A stretch of DNA of 64,000 nt from Polyangiaceae bacterium. GTDB lineage: Bacteria > Myxococcota_A > Polyangia > Polyangiales > Polyangiaceae. A program made the position numbers and the translations under genes. This document shows positions 1-9,960 of the stretch, piece after piece (the first letter of the stretch is position 1; every line of letters begins with the position of its first letter). Under the pieces are notes generated by a model, which saw nothing but the letters and a program-made list of their open reading frames with translations, ran no database searches and was not told the origin of the DNA. The stretch lies in NCBI GenBank assembly GCA_025937835.1, contig JAICQO010000003.1, positions 62,001 through 126,000 on the forward strand, written 5' to 3'.

Positions 1-352
1 TCGCTCGAGCGGTCGCGCCAGCGCGCGCGTCGCGCACGGTACGGCGGTCGCGTTCCGTGCCGCAGGCCGCGAGCTCGACGAGCACGGCTTCACCTACAAC
101 GTCAGCGAGCGCGGCCTCTACGTGCGCACGCTCGCCGCGCCGGAAGACGACGAGACCTGGCTCGAGCTGTGTCCGCCACGGCTCGACCGCCGCGTGCGCC
201 TGGTCGGAAGAGTCGCCTGGCGCAGGCCGTTCGGGTACAACGAAACGGCCACGGTGCCGCCGGGCTTCGGCGTCGAAATCGTAGACGGAGCCAAGCGCGA
301 TCTCGCGCTGTGGAGCGAAGGCTACCGTCAGCTGCTGGAATCCGTGGGCTGA
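1..352 (+). CDS. PilZ domain protein, C-terminal fragment
   Basis: The reading frame is open from the window edge to TGA at 350-352, so the start lies outside the window. The visible part has the PilZ-type signature NVSERG followed by a beta-rich stretch (VGRVAWRRP, GFGVEIVD) and a final helix (WSEGYRQLL). PilZ domains bind cyclic di-GMP, but the upstream RxxxR ligand motif is outside the window, so ligand binding cannot be judged. The stop is 53 bp before the adenosyltransferase start on the same strand, so co-transcription is possible. The family call is by pattern only. Confidence 0.6.
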   Translation, partial: RSSGRASARVAHGTAVAFRAAGRELDEHGFTYNVSERGLYVRTLAAPEDDETWLELCPPRLDRRVRLVGRVAWRRPFGYNETATVPPGFGVEIVDGAKRDLALWSEGYRQLLESVG

Positions 353-405
353 GGCCACGCTCCGCGCGCGCTGCGCCGGCCGACAATCCGGGGTATGTAC
401 GGGCC

Positions 406-984
406 ATGCGCCTGTACACGAAGACCGGGGACGACGGAACCACGGGGCTCTTCGGCGGAACGCGCGTCGGCAAAGACCACGATCGGGTCGAAGCCTACGG
501 CACCGTCGACGAGCTGAACGCCGTGCTGGGCCTGGTGCGCGCGACGGAGCCACCCCGCGAGCTCGACGAAATTCTGGAGGCCGTACAGAACGATCTGTTC
601 GCCGTCGGCGCGGAGCTCGCCTGCGCGCCCGGGCGAGAGGCGCGGCTCGCTTGCCGCCCGGTGGACGGCCCCGAAATCGCCGCGCTCGAGGCAGCCATCG
701 ATCGCGCCGAGGACGCGCTGCCCGCGCTGCGCAATTTCGTGTTACCGGGCGGCTCTGCGACGGCCTCCGCGCTGCACCACGCCCGCACGGTCTGCCGTCG
801 CGCCGAGCGGCGCGTGCTGCGCGCCGGCCGGGCAGAGCACCTGCGCAGCGAGCTAGTCGTGTACTTGAACCGGCTGAGCGATCTACTGTTTGCGCTCGCA
901 CGCCGCGCAAACCAGCTCTCAGGGCGCCCCGACGTGCTCTGGGAGCCGCGCAAGGACCAGACCGAAACCGGCACCTCTGGTTGA
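406..984 (+). CDS. Cob(I)alamin adenosyltransferase, PduO/MMAB type
   Basis: A 192-residue protein that matches the ATP:cob(I)alamin adenosyltransferase family, which forms adenosylcobalamin in the cytosol. Residues 4-18 carry the N-terminal ATP-binding signature (YTKTGDDGTTGLFGG). Residues 129-135 (VCRRAER) and 153-159 (YLNRLSD) are the conserved C-terminal helical motifs, and the length is typical. ATG 406 is chosen because family homology begins exactly there; the frame stays open upstream but overlaps the PilZ gene. The deformylase gene follows after 12 bp, which suggests one transcript. The last ten residues are unconserved. Confidence 0.93.
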   Translation: MRLYTKTGDDGTTGLFGGTRVGKDHDRVEAYGTVDELNAVLGLVRATEPPRELDEILEAVQNDLFAVGAELACAPGREARLACRPVDGPEIAALEAAIDRAEDALPALRNFVLPGGSATASALHHARTVCRRAERRVLRAGRAEHLRSELVVYLNRLSDLLFALARRANQLSGRPDVLWEPRKDQTETGTSG

Positions 985-996
985 CCTCGCCGAACC

Positions 997-1589
997 ATGG
1001 CTATCCGCAAAATCGCGCAAATGGGCGAACCGGTGTTGCGCCGGGTCGCCCGCGAGCTCACTCCCGCCGAACTTCGATCGCCGGCCACGCGCGCCCTGAT
1101 CGAAGATCTGATCGAAACCATGCACGACGCCGACGGCGCAGGCCTGGCCGCGCCGCAGGTCTACGAGTCCGTGCAGCTGGTGGTGATCGAGGTGCGAAGC
1201 AACCCTCGCTACCCGAACGTCGAGCCGATCCCGCTCACCGTGCTCGCCAACCCCAAGCTCACGCCGCTGCTTTCCGCGCCGACCGAGGGCAAGCTCCGCG
1301 ACGAAGACTCGATCTGGCTGTACGAGGGTTGCCTGTCGGTGAGCGGCGTGCGCGGGCGCGTGCAGCGGCCTCGCCGCGTGCGCGTCCAGGCGCTCGACGC
1401 CGAGGGAGAGCCGGTGGACCTGGTCTGGGAGGGGTTTCGCGCGGCCGTCGTGCAACACGAGACCGATCACCTGTTCGGCACGCTGTTCGTCGATCGCGCA
1501 GAGCCGCGCACCCTGACGTTCTTGCGTGAATACGAGCGTCACGTGCCGCTCGCTGAGCGCCTCGTCGACGGCGGTCGCGGAGTCTCGGC

Positions 1590-1593
<4 letters not shown>
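997..1593 (+). CDS. def: Peptide deformylase
   Basis: A 198-residue deformylase that removes the formyl group from nascent protein N-termini. All three metal-site motifs are present: GAGLAAPQ at 47-54, EGCLS at 110-114 (Cys112) and QHETDH at 153-158 (His154, His158, catalytic Glu155). An insert of about 15 residues between motifs 1 and 2 is longer than in the short type I enzymes. The gene sits 12 bp after the adenosyltransferase and overlaps the next kinase by ATGA, so the kinase is probably translationally coupled to it. The usual fmt partner is not in the window. Confidence 0.95.
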
Positions 1594-3206
<1,613 letters not shown>

Positions 3207-3350
3207 TCGGATGACTCGAACCTGACCTGCGGCGCTGCGTATTTTCGACAACGTTCTCGTTGAGTTTCGCTCCGTCCCGGATGCCCATCGGCGTTCGAGG
3301 TAATAGACCGACACCCGCGAGACACGCTCCAGACATGACCGGAGATTAGT

Positions 3351-4115
3351 GTGACTTCAGCGATGCCTTCCGAAGAGTCCGTGCGTCTGTTCGCAAGCTC
3401 CCTACCCGGGAGTTACCGGACGAATTTCAGCTTCGGCGCGATCGCCGAGCACGCCAAGCTCTCGCTCGCGCGCGAGGCAGCGCCCGCGAACGTGGGCTCG
3501 TTCTTGTCGGATCGCGTTCCCGGCACGGCTCTCTGCGTGATCGCCGACGACCGCCCGGGATTGCTGGCGACGATCAGCGCCGCGCTCGTGCTGTGCGGCC
3601 TCGACGTGATCGAGGCCGAGGCATACACGCGCAAGACCGACAGGAAGCTGGACGAGGCCGTCGACATTTTCTGGGTTCGTCACGAGGCCGCCCAGCGCCG
3701 CTCGCTCCGCGTCTCGCCGCCAGAGATCGACCAGCTGCGCCAGACGCTGAACGGCCTGCTCGAAGGCAAGCTCGATCGGCGCCGCCTCGGCGACGACAAC
3801 AAGTCCACGCCCACGCCGTCGTCCACGGAGACGATCGTGCGCTTCATCGAGAACGCCGAGGGCAACTTCAACACGCTCGAGGTCGAGACCGGCGATCGCT
3901 CGGGCCTCTTGCTCGCGCTATCCCGCGCGCTCTACAACCAGCGCGTGCAAATCGTCGGCTCCCAGGTAAAGACGCGCGGCGAACGCGTCTACGACCGCTT
4001 CCACATCGTCGAGCTCGACGGCTCCCCCGTCGGCCCCACGCGCCGCCTCGAGATCCAGGTCGCGATCCTCTCCGCCATCGACCCCGTCATCGAGCGCCAA
4101 CGCGCCGTCCTCTAA
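3351..4115 (+). CDS. Double ACT domain protein
   Basis: A 254-residue protein resembling the C-terminal regulatory part of the PII uridylyltransferase GlnD without its nucleotidyltransferase or HD domains. Two ACT domains are visible: one at about 58-110 with DRPGLL at 67-72, the second at about 173-225 with DRSGLL at 182-187. ACT domains usually bind amino acids or similar small molecules, so a stand-alone sensor role is inferred. The GTG start at 3351 is supported by GGAG at 3341-3344; an in-frame ATG at 3363 is the alternative. Only the repeat array follows it downstream. Confidence 0.75.
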   Translation: MTSAMPSEESVRLFASSLPGSYRTNFSFGAIAEHAKLSLAREAAPANVGSFLSDRVPGTALCVIADDRPGLLATISAALVLCGLDVIEAEAYTRKTDRKLDEAVDIFWVRHEAAQRRSLRVSPPEIDQLRQTLNGLLEGKLDRRRLGDDNKSTPTPSSTETIVRFIENAEGNFNTLEVETGDRSGLLLALSRALYNQRVQIVGSQVKTRGERVYDRFHIVELDGSPVGPTRRLEIQVAILSAIDPVIERQRAVL

Positions 4116-4133
4116 CTTCTCGGTCGTCGGAGA

Positions 4134-4568
4134 TTTTTTTACAGGAAGACGAGAAGACAGGAAGTTCGGAGCGAGAGATTTTTTGGGGGCGCACTGCCCG
4201 ACGAATCTCGGCTGAGTGACGGCGCTGCACGGCTTTTGTCGCCAAGGCGCCAGGGGAAACCGCCAAGAGTCGCCATGGATTTTGGGGGCGCACTGCCCGA
4301 CGAATCACGGCGGAGTGACGGCGCTGCACGGCTTTGTCGCCAAGGCGCCAGGGGAAACCGCCAAGAGTCGCCATGGTTTTTTTACAGGAAGACGAGAAGA
4401 CAGGAAGGGCGGACCAAGAGATTTTTTGGGGGCGCGCTGCGTAGCGAATCTCGGCTGAGTGACGGCGCTGCACGGCTTTTGTCGCCAAGGCGCCAGGGGA
4501 AACCGCCAAGAGTCGCCATGGATTTCGGGGGCGCACTGCCCGACGAATCACGGCGGAGTAACGGCGCT
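4134..4568. repeat. 243-bp tandem repeat with internal 99-bp duplication
   Basis: The 624 bases between the ACT gene and the next gene contain no convincing gene. A 243-bp unit repeats: the poly-T plus ACAGGAAGAC block is at 4141 and 4384, and a GGGGGCGC block at 4185, 4284, 4428 and 4527. Each unit therefore holds two copies of a roughly 97-99 bp subunit ending in GTCGCCATGG, and the last copy is truncated near 4568. The minus strand shows short periodicities: CTTCCTGT, CTTCTCGT, CTTCCTGT (8 nt), and CTTGGCG-type words at about 7 nt. Sequence differences between copies are few, which suggests recent amplification. Confidence 0.9.
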
Positions 4569-4666
4569 AGACGACGTCGGCTCTGTCGTACTCAAAATAA
4601 AAAACTTCCGATCTTCTCCGCTTCCATTCTTCTTGTTGCATCCCCGTAGATCGTCCGCTCTAGGCG

Positions 4667-4738
4667 GTTGGTGGTGTGGGGCCGTTGGCGTGGGGCCGTT
4701 GGTGTGGCGGCGTTGGTGTGGCGGCGTTGGTGGGGGGC
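4667..4738. repeat. 14-bp tandem repeat downstream of the ConA-like gene
   Basis: Four to five copies of a G-rich 14-mer of consensus GTTGGYGTGGSGSC are visible, with units starting at 4684, 4698, 4712 and 4726 and a longer variant at 4667. The array ends 2 bp before the stop codon of the minus-strand gene at 4740, so it would form the 3' untranslated region of that transcript. No terminator hairpin with a T tract was found there. Bases 4569-4666 hold nothing recognisable apart from an A-rich patch. Confidence 0.8.
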
Positions 4739-4739
4739 G

Positions 4740-5981
4740 TCAGTCACGGCGGCAGCCGATGCGTTCGGTGGCTACGACGATGTCGTCGTAGAGGATGGTT
4801 TGGTCGTCGGAGGGGGTGAGGCCGCGGGATTCGAGGTCCTCGCGCTTGTCGGCGGAGGAGCCGCGCTCGTAGTAGGCGTCGAGGATGATGCGCTTGAACT
4901 GAACGTCGGGGGCGGAGCGGAAGTCGAAGCCTTCGAAGGGGACAGGGGCGGTGCACGCGCTGAAGTCGCAGCCGCCCTCGTGGAACGAGTCGCGGAGCCA
5001 GGTGCCTTCGGGCTCGCCGGGGGCGTAGCGGCCGACCTCGACGTCGTTCACCCAGAACGCGAGCCAGCCGTCGCTGTCGCCAACGCTGTTCACGCCCGCG
5101 GCGAGCTCCACGCATAGCCACTCGTTGCGCTCGAACGGCGTCTGATCCGCGGGCTTGAAGCCGTTTCCGTAGTGGTAGGTCGAGCCCTGGTCGCCCGCAC
5201 AGCCGGGCGTGGTGCTGCCGTCGTTGCAGCGGCCGGAGCGCATTTTGTACCAGTAGGTGTAGAAGTTGAATTCGTCGTCGTTGCCGATGTCGAAGTCGAA
5301 CCAGAAGCCGCGATCGCCGGGAGGAACCGTGTTGGCGAGGCCGCTCGAGGCGTAGCTTTCGTCGCCCGCCTCGACGCGAACCCAGTGGTGGGGGTTTGGC
5401 GCGACCACCGGGAAGCGCACGTGGAAGCGCCAGTACAAGGCGTCTACCCGGTGAGGGAGCTCGAACGACGGCGCCGCGGAGATGTACTCGTCTTCTTCGA
5501 GATCGTCGCGCGTGACCGTGGAGCGTAGGTAGCGTTCGCCGGCGTGGGCCTCGGCGGCGTCGGATTCGAGGTGGAGGTAGCGTGTGTCGGCGTCAGGCGA
5601 ATCCCAGCGCCCCCAGCCTTGCTCGAAGTCGTCGAAGAACAGCACGGCTTCGTCGCCGGCGATGCCCGCGTCCCCCGGGAAGCGTTCGGAGAGGGTGCCT
5701 TGGTTCGCGCTGCTCCCGCCGCTCGCGGCGCGGCCACCCGTGGTCGCAGCGCTGCCGCCGCTCGCGGCCTCGCCGCCGGTTTGAACGCTGCCGCCCGTTG
5801 GCGCCGCGCCGCCCTTCGACGCCGCGCCGCCCTTCGACGCCGCGCCGCCCGCGGAGACGGCACCACCGGTTTGCGCGCTGCCGCCGCTGAGCTCGGGCTC
5901 GTCAGCGGGGCTGCCCCCGTCCCCGCTGCCGCTGCACGCACACCACGCGAGGCCCACCAAACCCAGAGCGAGCTTCCTCAT
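4740..5981 (-). CDS. Secreted Gly-rich-linker protein with ConA-like domain (polysaccharide-lyase-like)
   Basis: A 413-residue exported protein. The N-terminus is a signal sequence (about 1-16) with Cys14 and Cys16, so lipidation is possible although the lipobox is poor. Residues 20-95 are a low-complexity linker of GGxxxxGG and KGGAA units, a common myxobacterial spacer. From about 105 the protein is beta-rich and aromatic (FFDDFEQGWGRW, LYWRFHVRFP, GFWFDFDIG, WLAFWVNDVEVG), the pattern of a concanavalin-like jelly roll seen in polysaccharide lyases and glucanases. No catalytic residue is assigned. It is read away from the glycosyltransferase region, and a carbohydrate-binding or -cleaving surface role is inferred. 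Confidence 0.65.
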   Translation of the reverse strand: MRKLALGLVGLAWCACSGSGDGGSPADEPELSGGSAQTGGAVSAGGAASKGGAASKGGAAPTGGSVQTGGEAASGGSAATTGGRAASGGSSANQGTLSERFPGDAGIAGDEAVLFFDDFEQGWGRWDSPDADTRYLHLESDAAEAHAGERYLRSTVTRDDLEEDEYISAAPSFELPHRVDALYWRFHVRFPVVAPNPHHWVRVEAGDESYASSGLANTVPPGDRGFWFDFDIGNDDEFNFYTYWYKMRSGRCNDGSTTPGCAGDQGSTYHYGNGFKPADQTPFERNEWLCVELAAGVNSVGDSDGWLAFWVNDVEVGRYAPGEPEGTWLRDSFHEGGCDFSACTAPVPFEGFDFRSAPDVQFKRIILDAYYERGSSADKREDLESRGLTPSDDQTILYDDIVVATERIGCRRD

Positions 5982-6005
5982 CGCACGAGGATAGAGCGGA
6001 GAAGC

Positions 6006-7043
6006 TCAGCCCGAAAGGCTGCGGTAGGCCTCGAGCGTCCGGCGCGCACAGCGCTCGACGTCGAGCTCGGCGAGCTGCCGTCCGTCCGTGTGCTCCGGCA
6101 AGCGCCGAGCGCGCTCGAGCGCGTCCACGAGCGTCCGGGGTGCGAGCTTTGCGTAGTTCATCACCCAATCGCCCTGTATCTGTTCGCCGAGCTCGCGACA
6201 GGCGCCGAGCTCCGGCAACAGCACGGGGCGGTCGAAGGACAAGGAGAGCAGCGCCGCCCCGGAGTTCAGGATCTCTTTGTACGGTAACACCACCAGATCG
6301 GCGGCTCGGAAGTAGTACTGCGCTCGCTCGTGCGGGACGAACCCGAGCTCCAGGCGGATCCGCGGATCGGAAGCGGCAGCTGCACGGAGCTCGCGCTCGT
6401 CGGCCTCGGTCTTGGGCCGGCCCGCGATCAGGAGCTCGACGCCTTCGGGCTCCGTCACGGCGCGCACGGCGGTGACCAGCGACGGCAGGTTCTTGTAGCC
6501 GAGGATCTGGCCGAAAAACAGCAGTAGTTTCGCATCGTGGCGGACGCCGAGCTCACGCCGCGCCTGGTCGCGCGTGGTGCGATCTTCGTAGGCGCCGCGG
6601 TAGTGGTGGTGTGGGATCACGAAGCCGGGCCGCGCGGAGAGCGCCGGAAATCGCTCGCGCGCCGCGGCCTCCCCCGAGCGGCTGAGCGCGATGAAGCCGT
6701 CGACCTTTTGCGTGAAGACCTCGAAGAAGCGCGCTTCCCGCTCCGGAAAGCGCTGGCTGTGCGAGCGCAGATTGTGCACGGTCCAGACGAGCTTCGAGCC
6801 GCGCGCTCGCAGCCGGTCGATGCCGAGCAGGAACGCCCCGGAGTCGAGGCGCGAGGTCCAGCCGTCGCGGTTCAGCGGCACCTCGGGCCAGTGCACATGG
6901 AAAATCTGGTAGCGGCCCGTCCACGGCGACAACGTCCGATACTCGTGCACCTCCGCTCCCAGCGTACATAGCGCGTCGTACAGCGACGACGTGTAGGGGT
7001 TGTTGCTGCGGCTCGCGAACGCTGGAAAAGCCAAGACACGCAT
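6006..7043 (-). CDS. Glycosyltransferase, GT-B fold (GT4-like)
   Basis: A 345-residue cytosolic glycosyltransferase of the GT-B type. The N-terminal domain carries IFHVHWPE and LVWTVHNLRSHSQ, and the C-terminal donor domain begins near LLLFFGQILGYKN with LLIAGRP and LGFVPH. The usual GT4 region is modified to EILNSGAALLSLSFDRPVLLP. The donor and acceptor sugars cannot be predicted. The gene follows the ConA-like gene's start by 24 bp on the same strand and would be transcribed first. It shares the region with two further glycosyltransferases at 8.9-11 kb, suggesting a dispersed surface polysaccharide locus. Confidence 0.85.
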   Translation of the reverse strand: MRVLAFPAFASRSNNPYTSSLYDALCTLGAEVHEYRTLSPWTGRYQIFHVHWPEVPLNRDGWTSRLDSGAFLLGIDRLRARGSKLVWTVHNLRSHSQRFPEREARFFEVFTQKVDGFIALSRSGEAAARERFPALSARPGFVIPHHHYRGAYEDRTTRDQARRELGVRHDAKLLLFFGQILGYKNLPSLVTAVRAVTEPEGVELLIAGRPKTEADERELRAAAASDPRIRLELGFVPHERAQYYFRAADLVVLPYKEILNSGAALLSLSFDRPVLLPELGACRELGEQIQGDWVMNYAKLAPRTLVDALERARRLPEHTDGRQLAELDVERCARRTLEAYRSLSG

Positions 7044-7227
7044 CGAGAAAACGAACGCGCGACCGTAGCGCGTCTCGTCTCAGAGCGGGCCTGTGCTCTC
7101 GAAAGCGACGTCTCGCGACGAGACGCGCCGGCAGCGCCGCAACTCGAATCGACCCCAATAAATAAAAGAATTCCAGCGGTTAGGCAGCTTACCCCGGGAC
7201 GGCACGGCCTGTGCTTTTGGCTGGACC

Positions 7228-7752
7228 GTGACTCATTCATCGAAGGATTCCGTCCAGGACCAGGTCGAGCGCTGGGGTGCCGAAGCGCGCAAGCTCGCCG
7301 AGTCCGGACGCGAAGTGGCCGCGCTCGAGATCTACCGGCGCGCCTCCGACGCGCTCCCGGGAGCGCCCTGGCTTCAACACCGCACCGCGGAGTTGGCGCG
7401 GAAGCTTCGACAGAACGACGTCGCGATCGCCTACTTTCGCCGCGCCGCCACGGCCTTCGTGAATGCCGGCTTCGAACGCCGAGCGATACCGCCGCTGACC
7501 GCCGCCTGGACCCTGGCTCGCGCGGGGCTGCCGAGCACGGGCGCCGTGTTACCGCGTGTCGCCGACGAGCTCGCGGAGCTGCTGCGCGGTCTCGGTCTCG
7601 CAACGGACGCGAGCGTGACCATCGAGTACACGGAAGATGCGCTCAGGCGAGTCGGTCTGCCGTCCCCGGAGCCGCACTCGTCACTGCGCGTGAGCAGCAT
7701 CGTCGCGACCGGCGAAGAAGAGGCGCGTCCGACCGGAACGAAGCCGGCGTAA
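7228..7752 (+). CDS. Small TPR-like protein
   Basis: A 174-residue soluble protein of unknown function. Residues 10-100 form helical repeats of TPR type (AALEIYRRASDALPGAPW, then NDVAIAYFRRAATAFVNAG), followed by a less regular helical tail. There is no signal peptide or membrane span. The GTG start at 7228 is the only plausible one near the first repeat; no strong Shine-Dalgarno sequence precedes it. It is divergent from the glycosyltransferase at 7043 across a 184-bp gap with an A/T-rich patch (about 7158-7175), a likely promoter zone. It precedes a kinase gene on the same strand. Confidence 0.65.
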   Translation: MTHSSKDSVQDQVERWGAEARKLAESGREVAALEIYRRASDALPGAPWLQHRTAELARKLRQNDVAIAYFRRAATAFVNAGFERRAIPPLTAAWTLARAGLPSTGAVLPRVADELAELLRGLGLATDASVTIEYTEDALRRVGLPSPEPHSSLRVSSIVATGEEEARPTGTKPA

Positions 7753-7774
7753 AGCGCGCAATCCCGGCTTTTTT
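7743..7774 (+). terminator. Possible weak intrinsic terminator
   Basis: GCCGG at 7743-7747 can pair with CCGGC at 7764-7768 and is followed directly by six T residues (7769-7774). The stem is short and the loop long, and it overlaps the stop codon of the TPR gene, so function is uncertain. Confidence 0.35.
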
Positions 7775-7896
7775 GGCCAAAATCCCCGCGCTGGCTGGCG
7801 TCGCGTTTGCGATCGCGTAAGCTCTCCTCCGTACGCGGGTTGTTTCGTGTGTGAACGTGAGGTCGGCGCGCTGCCGGTCTCGCGCGGAGCTTGGTC

Positions 7897-9114
7897 ATGG
7901 CTATCGGATCAGCGCTCGAAATCGGACGAGGACGGCGTTCAGGCGCGGTCGTGGCAGGCACGTACAAGCTGCTGACCCCGCTCGGGCGCGGCAGCATGGG
8001 CGAGGTGTTCGACGCCGAGCACCTCCGGCTCGGCAAGCGCTTCGCGCTGAAGCTGCTGCGGCGCGACGTGCCGAATCCAGCGCGCGCGCTCCGGCGTTTG
8101 CGGCGCGAGGCGCGCATGTTGGCAGGGCTATCGAGCGAGCACCTCGTCTCGGTGTTCGATTGCGGCGAGCTCGAGGACGGCAGCTGCTACCTGGTGATGG
8201 AGCGGCTGGTTGGCGCGGATCTGCGCACGCGGCTCCGCGCCGAGAAACCGCTGCCGTTCGAGCGCGCGGTGTCGGTGGGCATCGACGCGTGCCGCGGGCT
8301 CGCCGTGCTCCACGAGGCCGGGCTCGTGCACCGCGATTTGAAGCCGGCGAACGTGTTTTTGGCGCTGCGCCCCGACGGCAGCCAGCGCGCCGTGATCCTA
8401 GACCTGGGCGTGGCCAAGGACCTGTGCGACGAACGCACCGAGGGCAGCACGCTGATCGGCACGATCCGCTACATGGCGCCCGAGCAGCTCGCGGACGCGG
8501 GCTCGGTCGGGCCGCGCGCCGACATCTATGCGCTCGGCGCGATCCTGTACCAGTGTTTCACCGGCGTGCCGCCGCACGCGGCGTCGGAGCGCAAGGCGTT
8601 GATGTTCGACGTAGTGCACCGCGATGTTCCGCGCGCGGGCGAGCTACGCCCGGGCTTGCCGCCTGCCATCGACGACCTGCTCGCGCGCATGCTGTCGCGG
8701 GACCCCAAGCGCCGGCCGTGCGACGCGGCCGAGGTGCTGCGCGTGCTCGCACCGTTCGCGGAGAAGGAGCTCGAGCCCGCACCGCGATCGCGGCGGCAGC
8801 GCCGTCGCGTGAAGCAGCCGAAGCACGCGGTGGCTCTGTCCTTCTTGCTCGGAGCGACGCTCGGCGCGGCGTGTCTGTGGCGGCCGAGCTCAGACGCCTG
8901 CGGCGAGGGAAAGTGCGCGAGCGAGGCCGTCACCGGTGTGGTCCCAGGTGTAGCGGTCGCGAACGCGGCGGAGCGCGGCGGCACCGAGCGCGCGCCGGCG
9001 CTCCGCGTCGCGAGCCAGGCCGACGAGCTCGCGGGCGATCGCGGCGGGTTCGTCGTCGACCAGGATGCCGCTCACACCGTCCTCGATCACCTCGGTGATT
9101 TGCCCGAGCCGTGA
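7897..9114 (+). CDS. Membrane-anchored Ser/Thr protein kinase with DLG motif
   Basis: A 405-residue Hanks-type kinase. It has GRGSMG at 30-35, Lys52 in AxK context, HRDLKPAN at 145-152 and APE at 194-196. The magnesium motif is DLG at 169-171 instead of DFG; the metal-binding Asp is kept, so activity is likely. A basic stretch (298-309) precedes one membrane span at 311-328. ATG 7897 is preferred over TTG 7891 because GGAG lies at 7886-7889. The last 75 residues are encoded opposite the end of the glycosyltransferase gene and contain no recognisable domain; the stop at 9112-9114 is simply the first in frame. Confidence 0.9.
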   Translation: MAIGSALEIGRGRRSGAVVAGTYKLLTPLGRGSMGEVFDAEHLRLGKRFALKLLRRDVPNPARALRRLRREARMLAGLSSEHLVSVFDCGELEDGSCYLVMERLVGADLRTRLRAEKPLPFERAVSVGIDACRGLAVLHEAGLVHRDLKPANVFLALRPDGSQRAVILDLGVAKDLCDERTEGSTLIGTIRYMAPEQLADAGSVGPRADIYALGAILYQCFTGVPPHAASERKALMFDVVHRDVPRAGELRPGLPPAIDDLLARMLSRDPKRRPCDAAEVLRVLAPFAEKELEPAPRSRRQRRRVKQPKHAVALSFLLGATLGAACLWRPSSDACGEGKCASEAVTGVVPGVAVANAAERGGTERAPALRVASQADELAGDRGGFVVDQDAAHTVLDHLGDLPEP

Positions 9115-9960
9115 GCCGACGACCGCGAGCCCCGCGGCCATGTAGTCGAAGAGCTTGAGCGGCGAGTTGTAGAAACCAGCCGGGCTCGCGGGGATCGGCC
9201 GGTACAGGCACAGCGCGACGTCGGCCTGCCCGAGGTGCGACTTGAGCTCGGCGTGGGGCACCGGGGCCTCGACGCGCAAACCGCGAAGCTCGGGCAGCGA
9301 GCGTTCGCGCGCGTCCGTGTAGAGCACGATTTCGGCGTTCGGGACCTCGCGGATCAAGAACTCCGTCGCGGCGAGCACCGTGTCGAGCGCTTGCCAGGGA
9401 AAGCGCGCGCCGCCCGCCCAGACCACGCGGAACACGCCGTCGTTCCTGGGCGCGGGTGGAGAGCTGGCAGGCGTGCCTCCGTTCGGGACCACCAGCACGC
9501 GGTCGTGGCCGAGCCGGTACGTCGCGCGCACGTGCTCGGCGAGCAGCTCCGACACGCACACGACGACGGAGCTCGCCCGCGCCATCATCCGGTATTGCTC
9601 GCGCAAGAGCGCGACGTGGGCGCGCCGCAGCGGGTCGTCTCCGTAGGCGAGCTGCTCCTCGGCCATGGCGTTGATCTCGATCACCACCGGCAAGCGGTAG
9701 CGGGCGCGGTTCAGCGCCAACATCGCCAGATCGAAGGGGCGCCCGTCGGAGCGCAGGTACACCGCGCCCGCTTCCGCCAGGAGCCCCGGCAGCGCGTCGA
9801 GCGTGCGCGGCCGGCGCTCGAGGCGCCCGTCCGTGTTGGGCTCGGCGGTGATCAGGCGGTGGCCCAGGCGCTTGAGCTGTTCCACGACGTGGAAGCCGTG
9901 CACGGCTCCGCCCCCGCGCGGCATCGTGTGATCCTTGTAGCTGAACAGGATCGTGGTCAT
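8890..9960 (-). CDS. Glycosyltransferase family 4-like
   Basis: A 356-residue GT-B glycosyltransferase. The N-terminal half shows the acceptor-side start MTTILFSYKDH and PRGGGAVHGFHVVEQL; the C-terminal half has VVPNGG, VVWAGGARFPW and a GT4-type PLKLFDYMAAGLAVVGS segment followed by ILVDD. The frame is open well upstream, but ATG 9960 is chosen because homology starts there and the codon overlaps the stop of the preceding glycosyltransferase gene (ATGA). Its 3' end overlaps the convergent kinase gene by 225 bp. It probably adds a sugar in the same glycan pathway as its upstream partner; specificity is unknown. Confidence 0.88.
   Translation of the reverse strand: MTTILFSYKDHTMPRGGGAVHGFHVVEQLKRLGHRLITAEPNTDGRLERRPRTLDALPGLLAEAGAVYLRSDGRPFDLAMLALNRARYRLPVVIEINAMAEEQLAYGDDPLRRAHVALLREQYRMMARASSVVVCVSELLAEHVRATYRLGHDRVLVVPNGGTPASSPPAPRNDGVFRVVWAGGARFPWQALDTVLAATEFLIREVPNAEIVLYTDARERSLPELRGLRVEAPVPHAELKSHLGQADVALCLYRPIPASPAGFYNSPLKLFDYMAAGLAVVGSRLGQITEVIEDGVSGILVDDEPAAIARELVGLARDAERRRALGAAALRRVRDRYTWDHTGDGLARALSLAAGV

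Noticed and set aside
4087-4649. Open frames on both strands through the 243-bp repeat
   Set aside because: They arise because the repeat lacks stops in some frames. The 243-bp period keeps the frame, so repeated peptides appear automatically, and there is no ribosome site or conserved start.
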